NCBI RefSeq assembly: GCF_000226095.1
Contig: NC_016473.1
Location: forward strand, 3,658,001 to 3,722,000
Source of the DNA: Thermothelomyces thermophilus ATCC 42464
Taxonomy: Eukaryota; Ascomycota; Sordariomycetes; Sordariales; Chaetomiaceae
Reading direction: 5' to 3'
DNA: 64,000 nucleotides
Part shown: positions 47,469-59,170 of the stretch, piece by piece
How positions within the stretch are numbered: the first letter of the stretch is position 1
Layout: every line of letters starts with the position of its first letter
Program-made: the position numbers and the translations under genes
The notes under the pieces: model-generated
The model's input: only the letters and a program-made list of their open reading frames with translations
The model's database searches: none
What the model was told of the DNA's origin: nothing

Positions 47469-50400
47469 GACTATTAATTATCCGGGTTCAATTGTTTTCA
47501 AGGCTGTGGTTGAGCCATTATGGCTGGGCCTGGCTCCGGGCAAATCAAGACAAACAAATAGACCAGGTGCATTCTTCGCGTGAAGAAAACTGTAAATATT
47601 TAATCATCCTTTCAGGCTCCAGGCCAATCAAGATCGTGATCGGCCGACGCGCGATGCCATCAAAATTTTGTGCCTTCCCTCCTGTATCACTGCGGCACCT
47701 GGAGGTAGATTGAAAGTATCTCATGTAGGGCGCCTCTGGTTCCAACGGCCGTATTCTATTATCTCTCCTCTCGGGTTCCTTCGACTACCTTAATTAATGA
47801 ATATCCGGCTTGGGGATATCACCAGACGCACCTGGATGTTGGTTCACCAGGCGGACCAAGCTTTGCAGTCCAGCACCTAGCTGCTGGTCAAGTTCAAGGG
47901 ATGCGCATTATTAGTAGCTATACCACTAGTAGGGCGTTGATTAGAGCGACCCAAGATCCCCCATGCACTCAAGAGAGTTGTCAATGCTCGATCTTACCGA
48001 TGAATAATTTAGATCCACAAAGAATCCGACATTCGTCAAATGATAAGTACACGCTTTCTACCTCGGTTCAAGCTTTCTTGTTTTGTCCTCTTTTCGTCCA
48101 CGTCATCCAAGAGAGTGCTGCTCCGTACCGTGGCCTGCTAGGTAAGGTAAGGTAAAGGTAGGTAGCTTCGCTCGTCCTCGCGAGAGCCAAGCGCGGTCCA
48201 CCTCTTGCGTCAGGGAGATCTGATCGTCAACAACAAATTAATAGCCCACCCGCTGCGAATCCATGATACTATAATTAACCATCCTCCCCAGCCGAGGGTA
48301 AGGTGACGTAGTCGTGCAACAGCTTTGGACTGGAGGGGTGTTCTGGTGCTGAATCGATCTCGCTGTTTCAGCTTGGCTACCTACATACCTAATAGGTACT
48401 AACCTTGCGAATTGGGTGGGGTTTGGGTACCTACCTACCTAGGCAGGAAGGTTGCGTGCCAAGCAGGTCCATGCGAAGGTGAGACCAGTGAAAACAGAAC
48501 GTAGAATCGGCGTACGAGATCAGATCGGTGAGGAGGTCGTGAAAGGTGTACGATTTGATTTTCTTTCCCCTTCCTTTGCTCTTTTTCTCCTTGGTCTTAT
48601 TTTTTTTTGAAATAATATATTGTTCTTTCCGTATTTCCTTTTCCCTCTTTGCTTTTTTGCTTAGCAAGAACTTCCCTTGAACTGCCAAGACGCCGGCAAG
48701 TGTCTGGTAGCGGCTTAAGGAAAGAGTGTTTTGTTTTGAAACCCCAAGCTGTTTCAGTACTTAGACACAACACGCAAGTCTAAAATGTACCTGGGATGCG
48801 ATCGATCTTCGAGAAGGGTTCAGGATCTTGAGCTGGCGGCAACGGGATTCGCTCTCGAGTACGAAAATCAAACTGCTTAGCCTCAATTGTTTGCTAATAC
48901 CTCGGTCTCGAACGACAAGACAACCCAAGCGTGAACCCCTGGAGAAGTCCCAGGGGAGTCCTGGGAGAGCGGAGGCCGCGAGGGTTCAATGGCGTAGCGC
49001 ACGTATCATCGGTGGTGATGGTGATGCATCATGGCGTCGTCCGCTGGTGGGTTTCAGTCGTCTTCCCCCTTCTAGGTTCCCCTTTGAGGGCAACGTAGTT
49101 GAGCAAATCAGATGTAATAGATGGATCAGAGTTGGAGCTCAGACATTCTTCGCCGCCTCGAGTCTGAGAAGTACGTCAGCACGATGGAGTCTTGTGAGAG
49201 CGGGATGGATGGAGTCGTGGTTGGAGACCCCGCGTGCGTCTCACCTACTGCATAGGGGAACACTCTTGGCTTGGCAACGGTCACAGAGGTTTGCTTTCTC
49301 TAGCTCTCAGGCCCATGTGCTGCTTTTTATAGAATGCTTGCGTTTTGTGTTGTTCTCCGTGATCGACGACAGCGACGTGCCGGCCGGTGATGCCCACTGT
49401 GGGTACAGTGACAATTGTTACAAGTATTAGTAATTATTAATCCCTCACCTTAGTGTACACCTAGATAGTATGCATCACGATCCATGCGTAGTCGATATGG
49501 GTCAAGGTTCGGAATAGATCGCCGACAAGCGCAGATCTACGGGATCTGGGATGCATCAAGTACCTGTCAAGGGGTGTGGCTGTGCGCGTTTACTACCCCA
49601 AGAGCCGCGTTGACCCCGCCGCGCTTCTGTCTCGACTTCAACCTAACCCCGCAACACCTGAACGAGATCGTAAATGATAAAGTAAATATCAGGAAAAAAA
49701 TGAAAAAAAAAATAAAAATGAGATGGTTGTTTTGGGTAGGTAGTGCAGAGACTATCATTCCCCCCCCCCTGCCATTCTTCTTCTAATTACCTTTTTCTAC
49801 TTCGTATTACGGAGCCCCACCAGATATGACAAACATTCGCCTGTCCAATCGGCACCCACCATGACCAACGTCCTATCAATGTGCCTCTGTTCTCTGCTTT
49901 CTCGTTGACTGCTGTCATGAATCCCGTGAGATGGAAATAAAAGAGTGTGCCGATCCCTCGCCCGCCCGCCCGGCCCCCCTTGCCTGTCTCTCTGCGTGTT
50001 TCAGTAAGAGAATGAGGGCAGAACGAGGCGACCACCGGGATTCAACGGGATAGGTCAGGTCAAGACGGGTACCAACTAGTGTACGGGGATAGTGAGCGGA
50101 ATTCACCCCTGGGCCGCTTCAGCTGTGACGAGAATCAGCCTCGAGAATATTTATAGAAGCTTCAGTCGGGAAGAGTTCCCGGCGTCTCCCGGCCTCTTCT
50201 GGCGAGGACCCGAGCCCTCGGTCCCGAAGGCGAGGCTGGGTATATGTACCGAGGCGAGTAATAGCGCCAGGGGTAGATTAGAAAGAAACAGAAAGTAAAC
50301 AAAAGGGAAAGACAAGGCGATAATTAATGGCAAGCACAGCCCTGTCATAGAAACCCTCGCCGGCACCTGTGGTCAGCCTTATCGACCTCTTTTGGCAAAG

Positions 50401-51950
50401 CCAAAGTGCCAACGACGTTAATTGGGTGCTCCATCGGCGCCGCCATACCATTGTTGGGGAAAGGCGGGCGGGAAGAAGAGAGGGGTGTGAGCGAAGACCA
50501 ATGTCTCAGCTTCGTGTCACTGCTGTTTCGAGCCCGCACCCGCGCTGGCCCACGCTTCTACCGCGCCCCCGGCGGCAGCAACGCACACGAGCTCGCACGA
50601 TTAGATCCGACTGCCACGTGCCGGTTTTCCCCTCTCAGCCTCCGCGATGGACCCGCGTTTGACGGGGGGAGCGTTGTCGACACGGGTTACAAGCACGGTA
50701 ACCACAGACACAGGGTCGGGATTCCCGAGCGCCTGGGGATAACCCCCAGATATCCCTCGGATGACGACTGCTCCCCCCCCCCCCTCTTCCCCCTCCCTTG
50801 TTACTCTGGGAGCAGGGCTCTAAAACGGAAACTACCGTGTGTTTCGGTCTGAGAGTTTACTGAGCCACCTCAGGGGACCCTCATCATCCACCCACGGCAA
50901 GGATTCCGAGGCCTGTCGCCCAGAACCAGGAAGAGAGCAAGAGGGGAAGCGGGAAGGGGGCGGGGAGGGGGGAGGGGTGGGGAGAGTTGGCGGAGACCGG
51001 TGTGCTGCTGATGAGGGCGTCACACACGGTGACAGCGTCTCGATTGATCTGATTGACTGCCTCGCCGCGACTGATGGTGCATATTCCCGATAACAATGTC
51101 AGCAGCTCATCCGCGTGTCCTGCACAGCCTGCTGAGTTCTCGATCATATATAAAGGAACTGGACCACACTATCAACATCTGGATTTGGTCGGTGTGCGCG
51201 GAAGAGTCGCCAACGACGTCCGGTTGTGCTTTACATCGCCTCGCGTGTTGCCACCGATACCCAGTCAACCTGAGCATTCGTTAGCCCTCTCGCCGTCATC
51301 CTCGCGCTGCTCAAAAACAAGTCAATTCCCGCAGCACGACATCGGATTGATTTTCACCTGCCTGATTTCAGGTTGTACTTCCTCGACAACCACTCGACCA
51401 CCCACCTCGGCGGCACTTTTCAGCACCTCCCACGACCACAGTCTTGTCTGAGGATCTGTCAGTCATCAAGTGCTCCCCTCGTGTGCCAGCAAGCACGAGC
51501 GTCAATCAAGGCGGTCGCTATCAACGATATTTAACCTTATTCTTATCATCGTTTGGGGTGTGCTTCATCGGAGTCAAGCGATCCCTACCATATTAGAAAA
51601 ACTCTCCTGGAGGCAATCCTGCCACATCACCTGGTCCTATCCGAGAGCGTACTATCAGCAATTTCCTGGTTTATACGCGGAAAGAGTAACGAGTGTGCGG
51701 CAACTATTTCTCGGCTGAAAGGAGAGCAAACGAGATATCCGAGGCCGTCAACATCGACGACATCCATCTGAGAGGCATCATCTACTTACCGCTCGGACTC
51801 GGACTCTGCTCGGAGGGATCAAGGGGGGACGAGCGGCCGGAGAAAGGAAGGAACAGAAGAGGAAGAGCGCTCCTATGGAGGAGAAGGGGACAAGAAAAAA
51901 GCAAAGAAAACAAGCCGAGGGAAAAAAGGGAAAGGGAACAGCACTGTAGA
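47469..51950. other. 4.5-kb gene-poor interval
   Basis: No convincing gene. Frames such as 48828-49430 lack an ATG start, a recognised domain and coding-like codon bias. The stretch includes TACC/GGTA-rich segments around 48140 and 48390-48440. The end, from about 51100, may be the promoter and long leader of the Cys/His-rich gene. Confidence 0.5.
51145..51154 (+). promoter_or_regulatory. possible TATA box
   Basis: CATATATAAA sits about 800 bases before the ATG of the Cys/His-rich gene at 51951. If used, the transcript would have a long leader, perhaps spliced. Weak evidence. Confidence 0.25.
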
Positions 51951-52983
51951 ATGTGTCACTGGAGCTACTCCCACCACCACCGTACGTCGTCTCCACCCCT
52001 TCCGCCTAACCCTCGCTTTTTCCTCCACCCCTTCCTCCGGGGTACTATCGGTCATTGCTTTGGGGCAGGCTCGGATAGACTCAGAAATGCCTGTGTCTCT
52101 TCCACCGGAGTGTCTTTCCGCCCGCCCGTCCAGTCTGGACCGCGAGATCGATGACGAGGAGGGCTAATTAGCTAGAGATCTGCGCTCTATGCCACCGATG
52201 CTGACATTCTCGGACTTCGAGCAGACCTTCCTCCCTGCACCCAGCCGATCGAGATGGTGGTCAACTACAACTACTGCCAGGATGCAGTCGCCGACCCGGT
52301 CACGGGCGAGGTTATGCCGTGCAAGTACACCTATTTTGGTGACGACGCGGCCATGATCAATCAGGTGGACTACGACGACCCATGGTGCGTAGCCTTGCCC
52401 TTCGAGATGTTTTTTTCTTCTTCCCAATCTTGTGCTCCCCAGCCACCGTCCAAAAATAGGGAAGCAAAAATTTAGGAAATAAAAAACTGAAAAAAAAAGA
52501 AGGAAAGAACGAGGGAACAAAAAAGATAAAAGATCAATGAAAAAGAATAAAATGGAAGACTCACCCATTAACATCGGCCTAAATAGCGCGACAGGAGGTT
52601 GCCTCATCTCGCCCGCCTGCGAGTCCGGCGTCTGCCGGCTGGCCCAGCTGGGCGGCCGCTGGGCCTGCTGCCGGTGCGGCGGCCGCGGCAACGAGTACCG
52701 CTGGTGCCAGCACCGCCTGCGCGCCAGCCCGGACACCTTCTGCTACCACGTCTGCTGCGACGCCTGCCGCCCCGACCCCCGGGGCTCCGACCGTGACTCT
52801 GACCCCACTGCCACCCCCGGCCTCCGCTCTCCTGCTCCTCCTCCTCCTACGACGACGACGACGACGACGACGCCTGCCACTACCACTACCGCCTACGCCG
52901 CCGCCGGCTGCTTATCCTCTCCCGGATTCTCTTCCTCTTCTTCTTCGTCTTCAGCGTCTTCTAAAAAACCGAAGCGTAGGTGA
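51951..52983 (+). CDS. Cys/His-rich protein of unknown function, copy A
   Basis: Predicted exons 51951-51981, 52225-52384 and 52587-52983 (introns 243 and 202 bases, long for this window) give 195 aa. Splices were chosen by frame and by similarity to copy B at 57151. The protein starts MCHWSYSHHHHLPPC, then YCQDAVADPVTGEVMPC, CLISPACESGVC, GGRWACCRCGGRG, WCQHRL and CCDACRP. It ends in a disordered Pro/Thr/Ser tail with a basic end (KKPKRR). The paired CxxC and CCxxC motifs suggest bound zinc. No signal peptide or membrane segment is seen, so nuclear or cytosolic location is likely. I do not recognise a named family; related small hypothetical proteins seem to exist in Sordariomycetes. The second acceptor (TAG at 52586) is preferred over a CAG six bases later because only it keeps the frame. 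Confidence 0.65.
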
Positions 52984-55900
52984 CTGACGGTTCGGTGGCG
53001 TTCGCTATTTCCCCGCCATCATCTTTTTTCGTTCTTTTCTTCTTATTTTTCCTCTTCCTCTTCTTCTTCTCTCCTCCTCCTTCTTCTTTCGTTTTACTGC
53101 GGTGGCTTGCTACCGGCCTTTTTCTCCATGTGATGACCAAAGTAACGGGTGATGTCGAACCAAAAATGATGGGAATTTTTTTGGGGGGAAGGGGGTGTAT
53201 GCGCGCACGTTCACGAGGGAGGAAATGGGAGAAAAGACAGGGTCGCTCCTTCTTTGCATTATTATTATTCGGACAAAGCGACAAACTACCATTTTTGGGC
53301 GGGGGCCAGGAAAAAAAGGAACGGAAAGAGCGCACATCACCCAACAAGGGAACACTAAATAAGCTGCATTCATGTTCACGGGGGGACTAGAGGATCTGGG
53401 CACGCTCATGTAGCATACCATTTGTACGGTCGTTAAGGCGGCCACGGCTTTCGGGTTGCTTGTTCCAAGGGTCTCGGGTCGAGATCGACCCTGCCTTTCT
53501 TTTAGTTGTCTCTCTTCTTGCCTCCTCTACGGAGTTTACAATCCTTTTTTTGTTTCCGATCTCTCTATTTACACAGCAGGCCTACAGTAGATTATTACAA
53601 GGAGAGGGGGTTGGTTTTCTGCGCGCCAAGCCCGATGTTCGAGACCGGCCCGAGCGGCAAGTCTGGTGTCACCGTCCCGTTTCCGGACCTCCAGACGTTG
53701 GCCCGTCTGTCTCGGACTGCTTGAAGATCATCTAATACAAAGTATGGAGGTATAGCGTTCTCTACTGTAAGCCTCGGCTGCCTCCGCCGCCCGTGGCCAG
53801 TCCAGAGCACGGGTGTACTCCATACATGTGCGTAAGTCGATGGCTTTTGCTGAATCTCGGTGAAGATAGAAGGGCCCTCTCGTACGATCGGGACCTGGCA
53901 AGCGGTCGAAACCAAGTAAGGCTCCGGTTAATCCCGGCGATGGCGTACGTGACGCCTCAACCAGTCACTTTCGATGGTCCTCTAACCATAATACTCACCG
54001 CCCTTCCCGAGTAGTTAGAGGGGGTCAAAGTCCAATTACCTTGGCTATCACGGGCTTCGGTGAACTGCATCTTGGTAGGGTATGAACACGCAAGAAATTC
54101 TAACCAACCCACCACCCAACCATTTCGGTAGAATGGCCGCCTTGTGCTTATTGATACTGAACATCCGAACACTCATCAACCACGCGACCAATGAGCCACC
54201 TGTGCTGGGCTTTCCACCCCCTGTCCACAGGTCAGTGAAGTGCAAGTTCTGGGCCGTTTCCTTCAATGGCTAGTTGAGCGTTTTACTCCTTGATTGTGTA
54301 TATATATCTGTATATGTGGCGAGTTGTATGGTTGTGTAGTTAGGTAGTGAATGCCTCCCTGCACCAGTGCGGAGTACTCTATACGTCATCCGTATGTACA
54401 TACATACATACAATTGCACTGTTCGACAAAGCGCGTCAAACAGCTCTCTCGGGAGTGCGGAACAGCAGGCCGGCGGGTGATCACTGCCGCTGACTGATCT
54501 GCACCCGTCCTGAGCTAGTGTGTCGTGCTACCCAGTAGTGTACGGAGTACCTGGTACGTACATGTACATACATACATGGGATCCTACGGCCCAAAAATAG
54601 GCACTTCCCAGACGAGACCGGCTCTACATTCAAGAGGTGTTGATACGTCGATGCTAGCTTCTTGATTGCGGGCACAAAGTGTGGGACTTACCATGGATGA
54701 ATGGAACGATATCATATTTATTTTGTGCCATAATTAGTAGCCAAGTGATGCTGGGAACCGAGGCGATGTGATGCCCTGGAAGCCCGTGTTTTTGTCCTGC
54801 AACCGCCCGCAAGGCTACATAGGTGCGTACCTACCCAACGTTCGGTACACTAGTCCCTTCTGATTCCAGGAACCCGTCCGACGGCTTGCCGGACTCTGCT
54901 GGTCACAGCAGCAGGGGAAGCCAGAGAAGGTCGTATGCTACTTACTATACAAACGGGTAGCGCACCCAAGCCCTCCAGCCCGTTAAGTGCATTGCCAGAA
55001 GTCAGGAAGAGGGTGGTTTTCAGATGCCCGTGACACAAGGCCTCGAGGTCGTCGACGGGTGCGAGATCCGGCGCACATAATTACCGCCTTCCGCATCTCG
55101 CCCCGATAATGCGTGGCGGCGACGGGTGGCGATGTGAGACAGTCAGTCCCTTGTTGCGCTGACCGTGTGTCAGTCGGCCTAGTCTAAGGCGAATGGTGTT
55201 CACAGCGATCTGCCTTGATTTGCCCGTCCTCGGCTCCGAATCTAAGATATGAGGCTTGAAGAGGATCCCCTTTACCAGCCTTGAGGATGGTCTCGTGCCA
55301 ACGTCTATTACACTGTTATCATGCATTCCGCTGCCTCGGTAACCAGCGGCTACCTTAAGCATTATAGCAGTATCAACCCTAAGCATCTTTGCGAAACGCC
55401 ACGAATAGGCACCGTATGCTCGACAGGAATGACAAAACTCACATATCTCATTGTAGCCCTATGATATTTCAGTGAGCAACACAAGGTTGTATGTGATGAA
55501 TACATTCTATGCGCCACACCTCATGAACAGGGGAGGGGGTGTGAGCAAATGCATCACGCCTTGTGTCCTAACCCGATTGCAGGGGGGAGAATAGAAACCA
55601 GTTTGTCGGCGAGGGTGTGATTCCCATCTAGGACTTAGAGTAGGGTAGCAGCCGCCCGCGGCGTCAATGATCCAAGAAACAATAAGGAGGGCATCGAGGC
55701 TATTGCAAATGGCCTGAAGCACATCGCACAATGGCCGGCCGACGGCTGGATACCCGGAAACTTTCTCCAAAGCCTGTCTGATAAATGATGGAGCGGGTTC
55801 TGCTAAGAAGTGCAGAAAAGCAAGCGACGAGCCACAGCGCCGGGACCTAAACTAAGATCTCCACTGCTCTACGGATGTACACCAACGCAACCGAGGGCAG

Positions 55901-57150
55901 CGTAGACACCAATCGCTGCAGCCCGCATCCACGCCGTGCATATGCAGTCCTGTGCTGTTGTTACCAGTTCCATGGTAGACGTGCCGGGGGATTAGAGTGG
56001 CTTGAGCTTGCGAGATCTTGTGTTGCATACCCGAGGCAGATCCTGCTACAGTCCAGTCACTGATCACACAATGGCATTATTTGAAGGGCTGATGAACGAA
56101 CAAGGGTGAGTGCGCAGGGATCAAGCCCGAGAGCTGCCATCCTGGCGTCGATCCCCCACCCCATTGAGAGCATCTCCTGAGATCGTACGCGGTTAGTCTC
56201 GCGACGTTTCGTTGCTTTTTAGGACCACCGAAGCTGAGATGCGAGGCGATAGCGGATCAAGAATGACCTCGTTGGAATGTTGATCGACCCGGAAACGGGA
56301 ACGCCAATCCGCCCTGTCGCGTGTACTCTTGCGGATTGTGCGCATGTGCATACGCACACTCCACTACTATGTACAGATAGAGCAGTGGAGTGTGCGCACT
56401 ATAGTCTCCGCAATAGAGTACACACAATCCATACACCCCGTCGCTCTCTGCCGGGTGAGGGATCGGGGTCCAGATCTGCTAAACCCGTCTTGGTTTGCCC
56501 TTGAAGGCATCTGATTCGTCAGCACAGCACCGGGACGCTGTGCGCCAATTTGATCAACCGGTCGATCGATCATTCGGCCATCAGAGCACCGTATACTCAA
56601 CGACAGACATAACAGTGTGAAATGGTTGTAGGAGAAGAAAAGGATGGGCGCAAAATACCGCACTGCGATGCTGCTGAGGGTGTGATTGCGAGCATCCGGA
56701 ACTTACGCCGCGGTATCTCGGGGATCCAACAACCTATCAACGATATTAGCCTCGCTCATCACCAGAGAAGCGAGGTGCCCCAAGTGCAGATCGACCGCCT
56801 TGATGAAAGGCCTCAGAACGAGTCCCCCATCCCGTTCAGGGCTTGCTCTTAGCCACCTGCCCCGGGGAGGCAGCTGAATAGCAACCGACCCCGGCCCTCG
56901 CTCGGCGATGCCAACGGGAACGGTCCGAAACGGTCCAACCGCTCGGGAGACAGATCGCAGCCGTATAAATAAGCCCAGGTGGTCTACTTCTTGAATGTTG
57001 GGCGTCCAGAATGTAATCCGAGACTCCCGTCAGCGAAGGGCGGAATTCGAAGATCTGCTTGCCAGTCTCCGACCACCTATTGACCAGCAAGCCCTTGTTG
57101 AATAATTATCCAAATTCCTCTCTTTTCCTTTGTCGACCTCAAACCCAGCC
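52984..57150. other. gene-poor interval between the two Cys/His-rich genes
   Basis: 4.2 kb without a convincing gene. It holds CTT-rich sequence just after copy A (53010-53100), TACATACATACA runs near 54400 and 54570, TACGGAGTA at 54541, and a long imperfect hairpin at 56331. A short frame near 56274 reads MLIDPETGTP, like part of the Cys/His-rich family. Confidence 0.5.
56331..56423. repeat. long imperfect inverted repeat (hairpin)
   Basis: Left arm GTGTACTCTTGCGGA... and CGCACACTCCACTACT pair with the right arm, whose complement reads GTGTACTCTATTGCGGA... and CGCACACTCCACTGCT. Arms are about 40 bases with a few bulges and a loop of about 12 bases. Could be a tiny MITE or a transcribed hairpin. 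Confidence 0.7.
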
Positions 57151-57772
57151 ATGTGCCACGGGCACCCCCACCACCACACTTGCGGTCACCAGTCCGTGAC
57201 CTGGCACTACTGTCCCTCGGCGCTCATAGACTTGGAGACCGGTTACGAAACACCATGCCACAACATCACCTTTGCCGCGTCCCAAGCATCGGCATCGCCT
57301 TGTCCACTAGTAAACTGCGACTTTCGAAGCGCAGGTAGTGGCGGGTGGACATGTTGCAAGTGTGGAGGGCGTAACGATAGCGGGTGGTGCGTCAATGCGT
57401 CACCCGAGCCGAGATGGGAGATGAACCCGGTCACAAACGAGTGGGAATGGATGGATAGGTGTGATCACGGGTGTTGTCGCAGCTGTATCAAAGATCGTAA
57501 GTCCGAGTGCCCAACGTTGTGGCCAAGGGGCTTGTTCCCTGCCGTCCGCTTTTTGCAGCCGAACAGCCCTGACATATTCTCAAGCTCAGACTAGCTCAGG
57601 TGACTCTGGCAGGAAAGACGGAGGAAAGGGAAAAGACTCCCGGAAACACCGCCAACATTCTTCGGTCGCTTCGTCCGACTTGTACAACATCGAGCTGAAT
57701 TATAGCGGGAAGGAGGGCAGAGGTTCCTCGAGACACGACAAGAACTCGAAATCGTCGTCTCAGGGAAAGTGA
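57151..57772 (+). CDS. Cys/His-rich protein of unknown function, copy B
   Basis: Exons 57151-57496 and 57567-57772 (70-base intron, donor GTAAGT, acceptor CAG at 57566) give 183 aa. An acceptor 8 bases earlier would reach a stop within a few codons, so the later one is chosen. The protein begins MCHGHPHHHTCGHQS, then WHYCPSALIDLETGYETPC, CPLVNC, GGWTCCKCGGRND, GWCVN, WEMNPVTNEWEWMDRC and CDHGCCRSC, then a Ser/Lys/Gly-rich tail. Copy A has the same order: His-rich start, D-x-x-TG-x-x-x-PC, two Cys, CCxCGG, WC, CCxxC. The pattern suggests two or more zinc-binding knuckles. No signal peptide. Function unknown; the pair looks like an old duplication, as introns and linkers differ. Confidence 0.8.
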
Positions 57773-57775
57773 ACC

Positions 57776-57880
57776 GTGTGTGCCACAAGTGCAGATGGAG
57801 TTGAGTGTGCAGGATACGGAGGCGGTAATGGTCAAGCCTGGTGTGCAACGGGATGGTTATGGAGGAAATCAGGAGATTCA
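57776..57880 (+). other. possible relic of a third Cys/His-rich copy
   Basis: Directly after copy B, one frame reads VCHKCRW and another reads CAGYGGGNGQAWC. Together they recall the CCKCGGRNDSGWC block of copy B. No intact frame. It could be coincidence. Confidence 0.25.
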
Positions 57881-58550
57881 TCGAGCCTTGAGGTAACGGG
57901 GAGAGAGTTCAAACGGGGACGCTTATCTGTATTCTATTTTTGTCCCCCTCGAATCATCGCTCGAAGACTAGAAGGGCTCGCAAGAGTCAGCGGCTGCGGT
58001 GGTGGAGGTTTGGTCTGGGCATCATCGTTGTGGGCGGTTATTGTGTTTTTTCGTCGAATATTTAATCGTAACATCGTGCGTCTGAATGGATACGTGAGCT
58101 CGAATGTCTGAATTGTTGATGTGCCCAAAGTTATGAGAGAACGATGGCAGCTTGGCAGCCGAGAAAAAAAAAAAAAAAAAAAAGGCGTCTACGTTACACT
58201 CTTACCGGAAAGCGGCTCCCTTTGTCTGTTTGGTTTGGCTCTTCCCTTCTCTAGAATGGCCGGGAAAGTCGGGGCGCAGCTCTGGGCGGAGAAAAGCCTA
58301 ACTCGGATTGTCCACAGTGGTCGCCAGCAACTGCCTAAATCAGATCCAGGGTGAAAGGAGGCAGAAGGCGTAAACGGGGAACAAGTTGCGTTTTGATTTT
58401 GAGGAAAACTTAATTAGGCCATCTCAGCTCGGTTATTTGCTGATGGCACAACACAAGGGAATGCTGCTACGCGGAGTTTCTGTTACAGAACAAGGCTATC
58501 ACGTGGTCGGTTCTGACCACGTGAGACAACAGGGCCCCACTTTTGTTGTA
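57881..58550. other. intergenic flank of the Tc1 remnant
   Basis: Contains an A run near 58165 and a perfect palindrome (58500-58523) with two CACGTG hexamers. No gene seen. Confidence 0.5.
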
Positions 58551-59073
58551 CACCTCTTCCAGCATTATTAATCCTAGTGCGATACATGCCCCACTTTTTT
58601 CAACTCTTTTGCAAGCCACTTACACAATTATCATACCATGTCACTCTCCTAATAATTTTCTATATAAAGGTACTTACAGAGAAAATCTCCAGGTTGACAG
58701 CCCTTTCGAGCATAAGAATCCAGGTCCTATAGTGGCCAGCTCGAAGCCCAGATTTGAGCCCTATTGAGAATATATGGCACTAGATGAAGGATCAGCTTAA
58801 ACATCGCTACGATGTTCAATCGCTGAGCCTTACAGGGCTTCGACTGGCTGTTTTGGGAGGCAGTGCCTCCTGAGTTTCTTCAGTGCCTGGCACACTCAAT
58901 GCCCCGACCGCTTGCAAAGGTAGAAAACCAGGAGGGAGAGACTAGGTATTAATACTTCTGTATTATAGAAATTTGTATTAGGTTAGTTGTACCTAGACTT
59001 CTTGGCTACTTTTCTGATTTGCGTTAGTTATAGGGCATGTATCACACTAGGATTAATAATGCTGGAAGAGGTG
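58551..59073 (+). mobile_element. internally deleted Tc1/mariner DNA transposon
   Basis: 523 bases bounded by inverted repeats of about 41 bases: left CACCTCTTCCAGCATTATTA..., right ending ...TAATGCTGGAAGAGGTG. A TA target duplication lies at 58549-58550 and 59074-59075. Inside, at 58733-58800, a frame reads WPARSPDLSPIENIWH followed by a stop and MKDQLKHRYD. This is the C-terminal Asp-Glu end of Tc1-type transposase (normally WPAxSPDLNPIENxW). The N-terminal part is gone and the frame is broken, so it is non-autonomous. A full element would be expected at 1.5-2 kb. Confidence 0.9.
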
Positions 59074-59103
59074 TACTATGTATACGGAGTATGTGGGCCA
59101 GAG

Positions 59104-59170
59104 TGCCTTATAACCTACTATCCTAACCATGGTTCCCTAACGGGAGCCGGTTCTCCGTTTTGGGTTCCGA
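59104..59170 (+). repeat. dispersed repeat, copy 2
   Basis: Matches 33031-33100 in inverted orientation, with an identical 26-base core. The flank has six differences, all transitions towards A or T in this copy, as RIP would cause. It lies 30 bases beyond the Tc1 remnant. Confidence 0.8.

Noticed and set aside
48828-49430. 200-residue frame in the 47.5-51.9 kb interval
   Set aside because: Starts with a non-ATG codon, has no recognisable domain and no splice context.
54400-54580. Telomere-like TACATACATACA runs
   Set aside because: Short, interrupted, and unlike TTAGGG repeats; ordinary low-complexity DNA.
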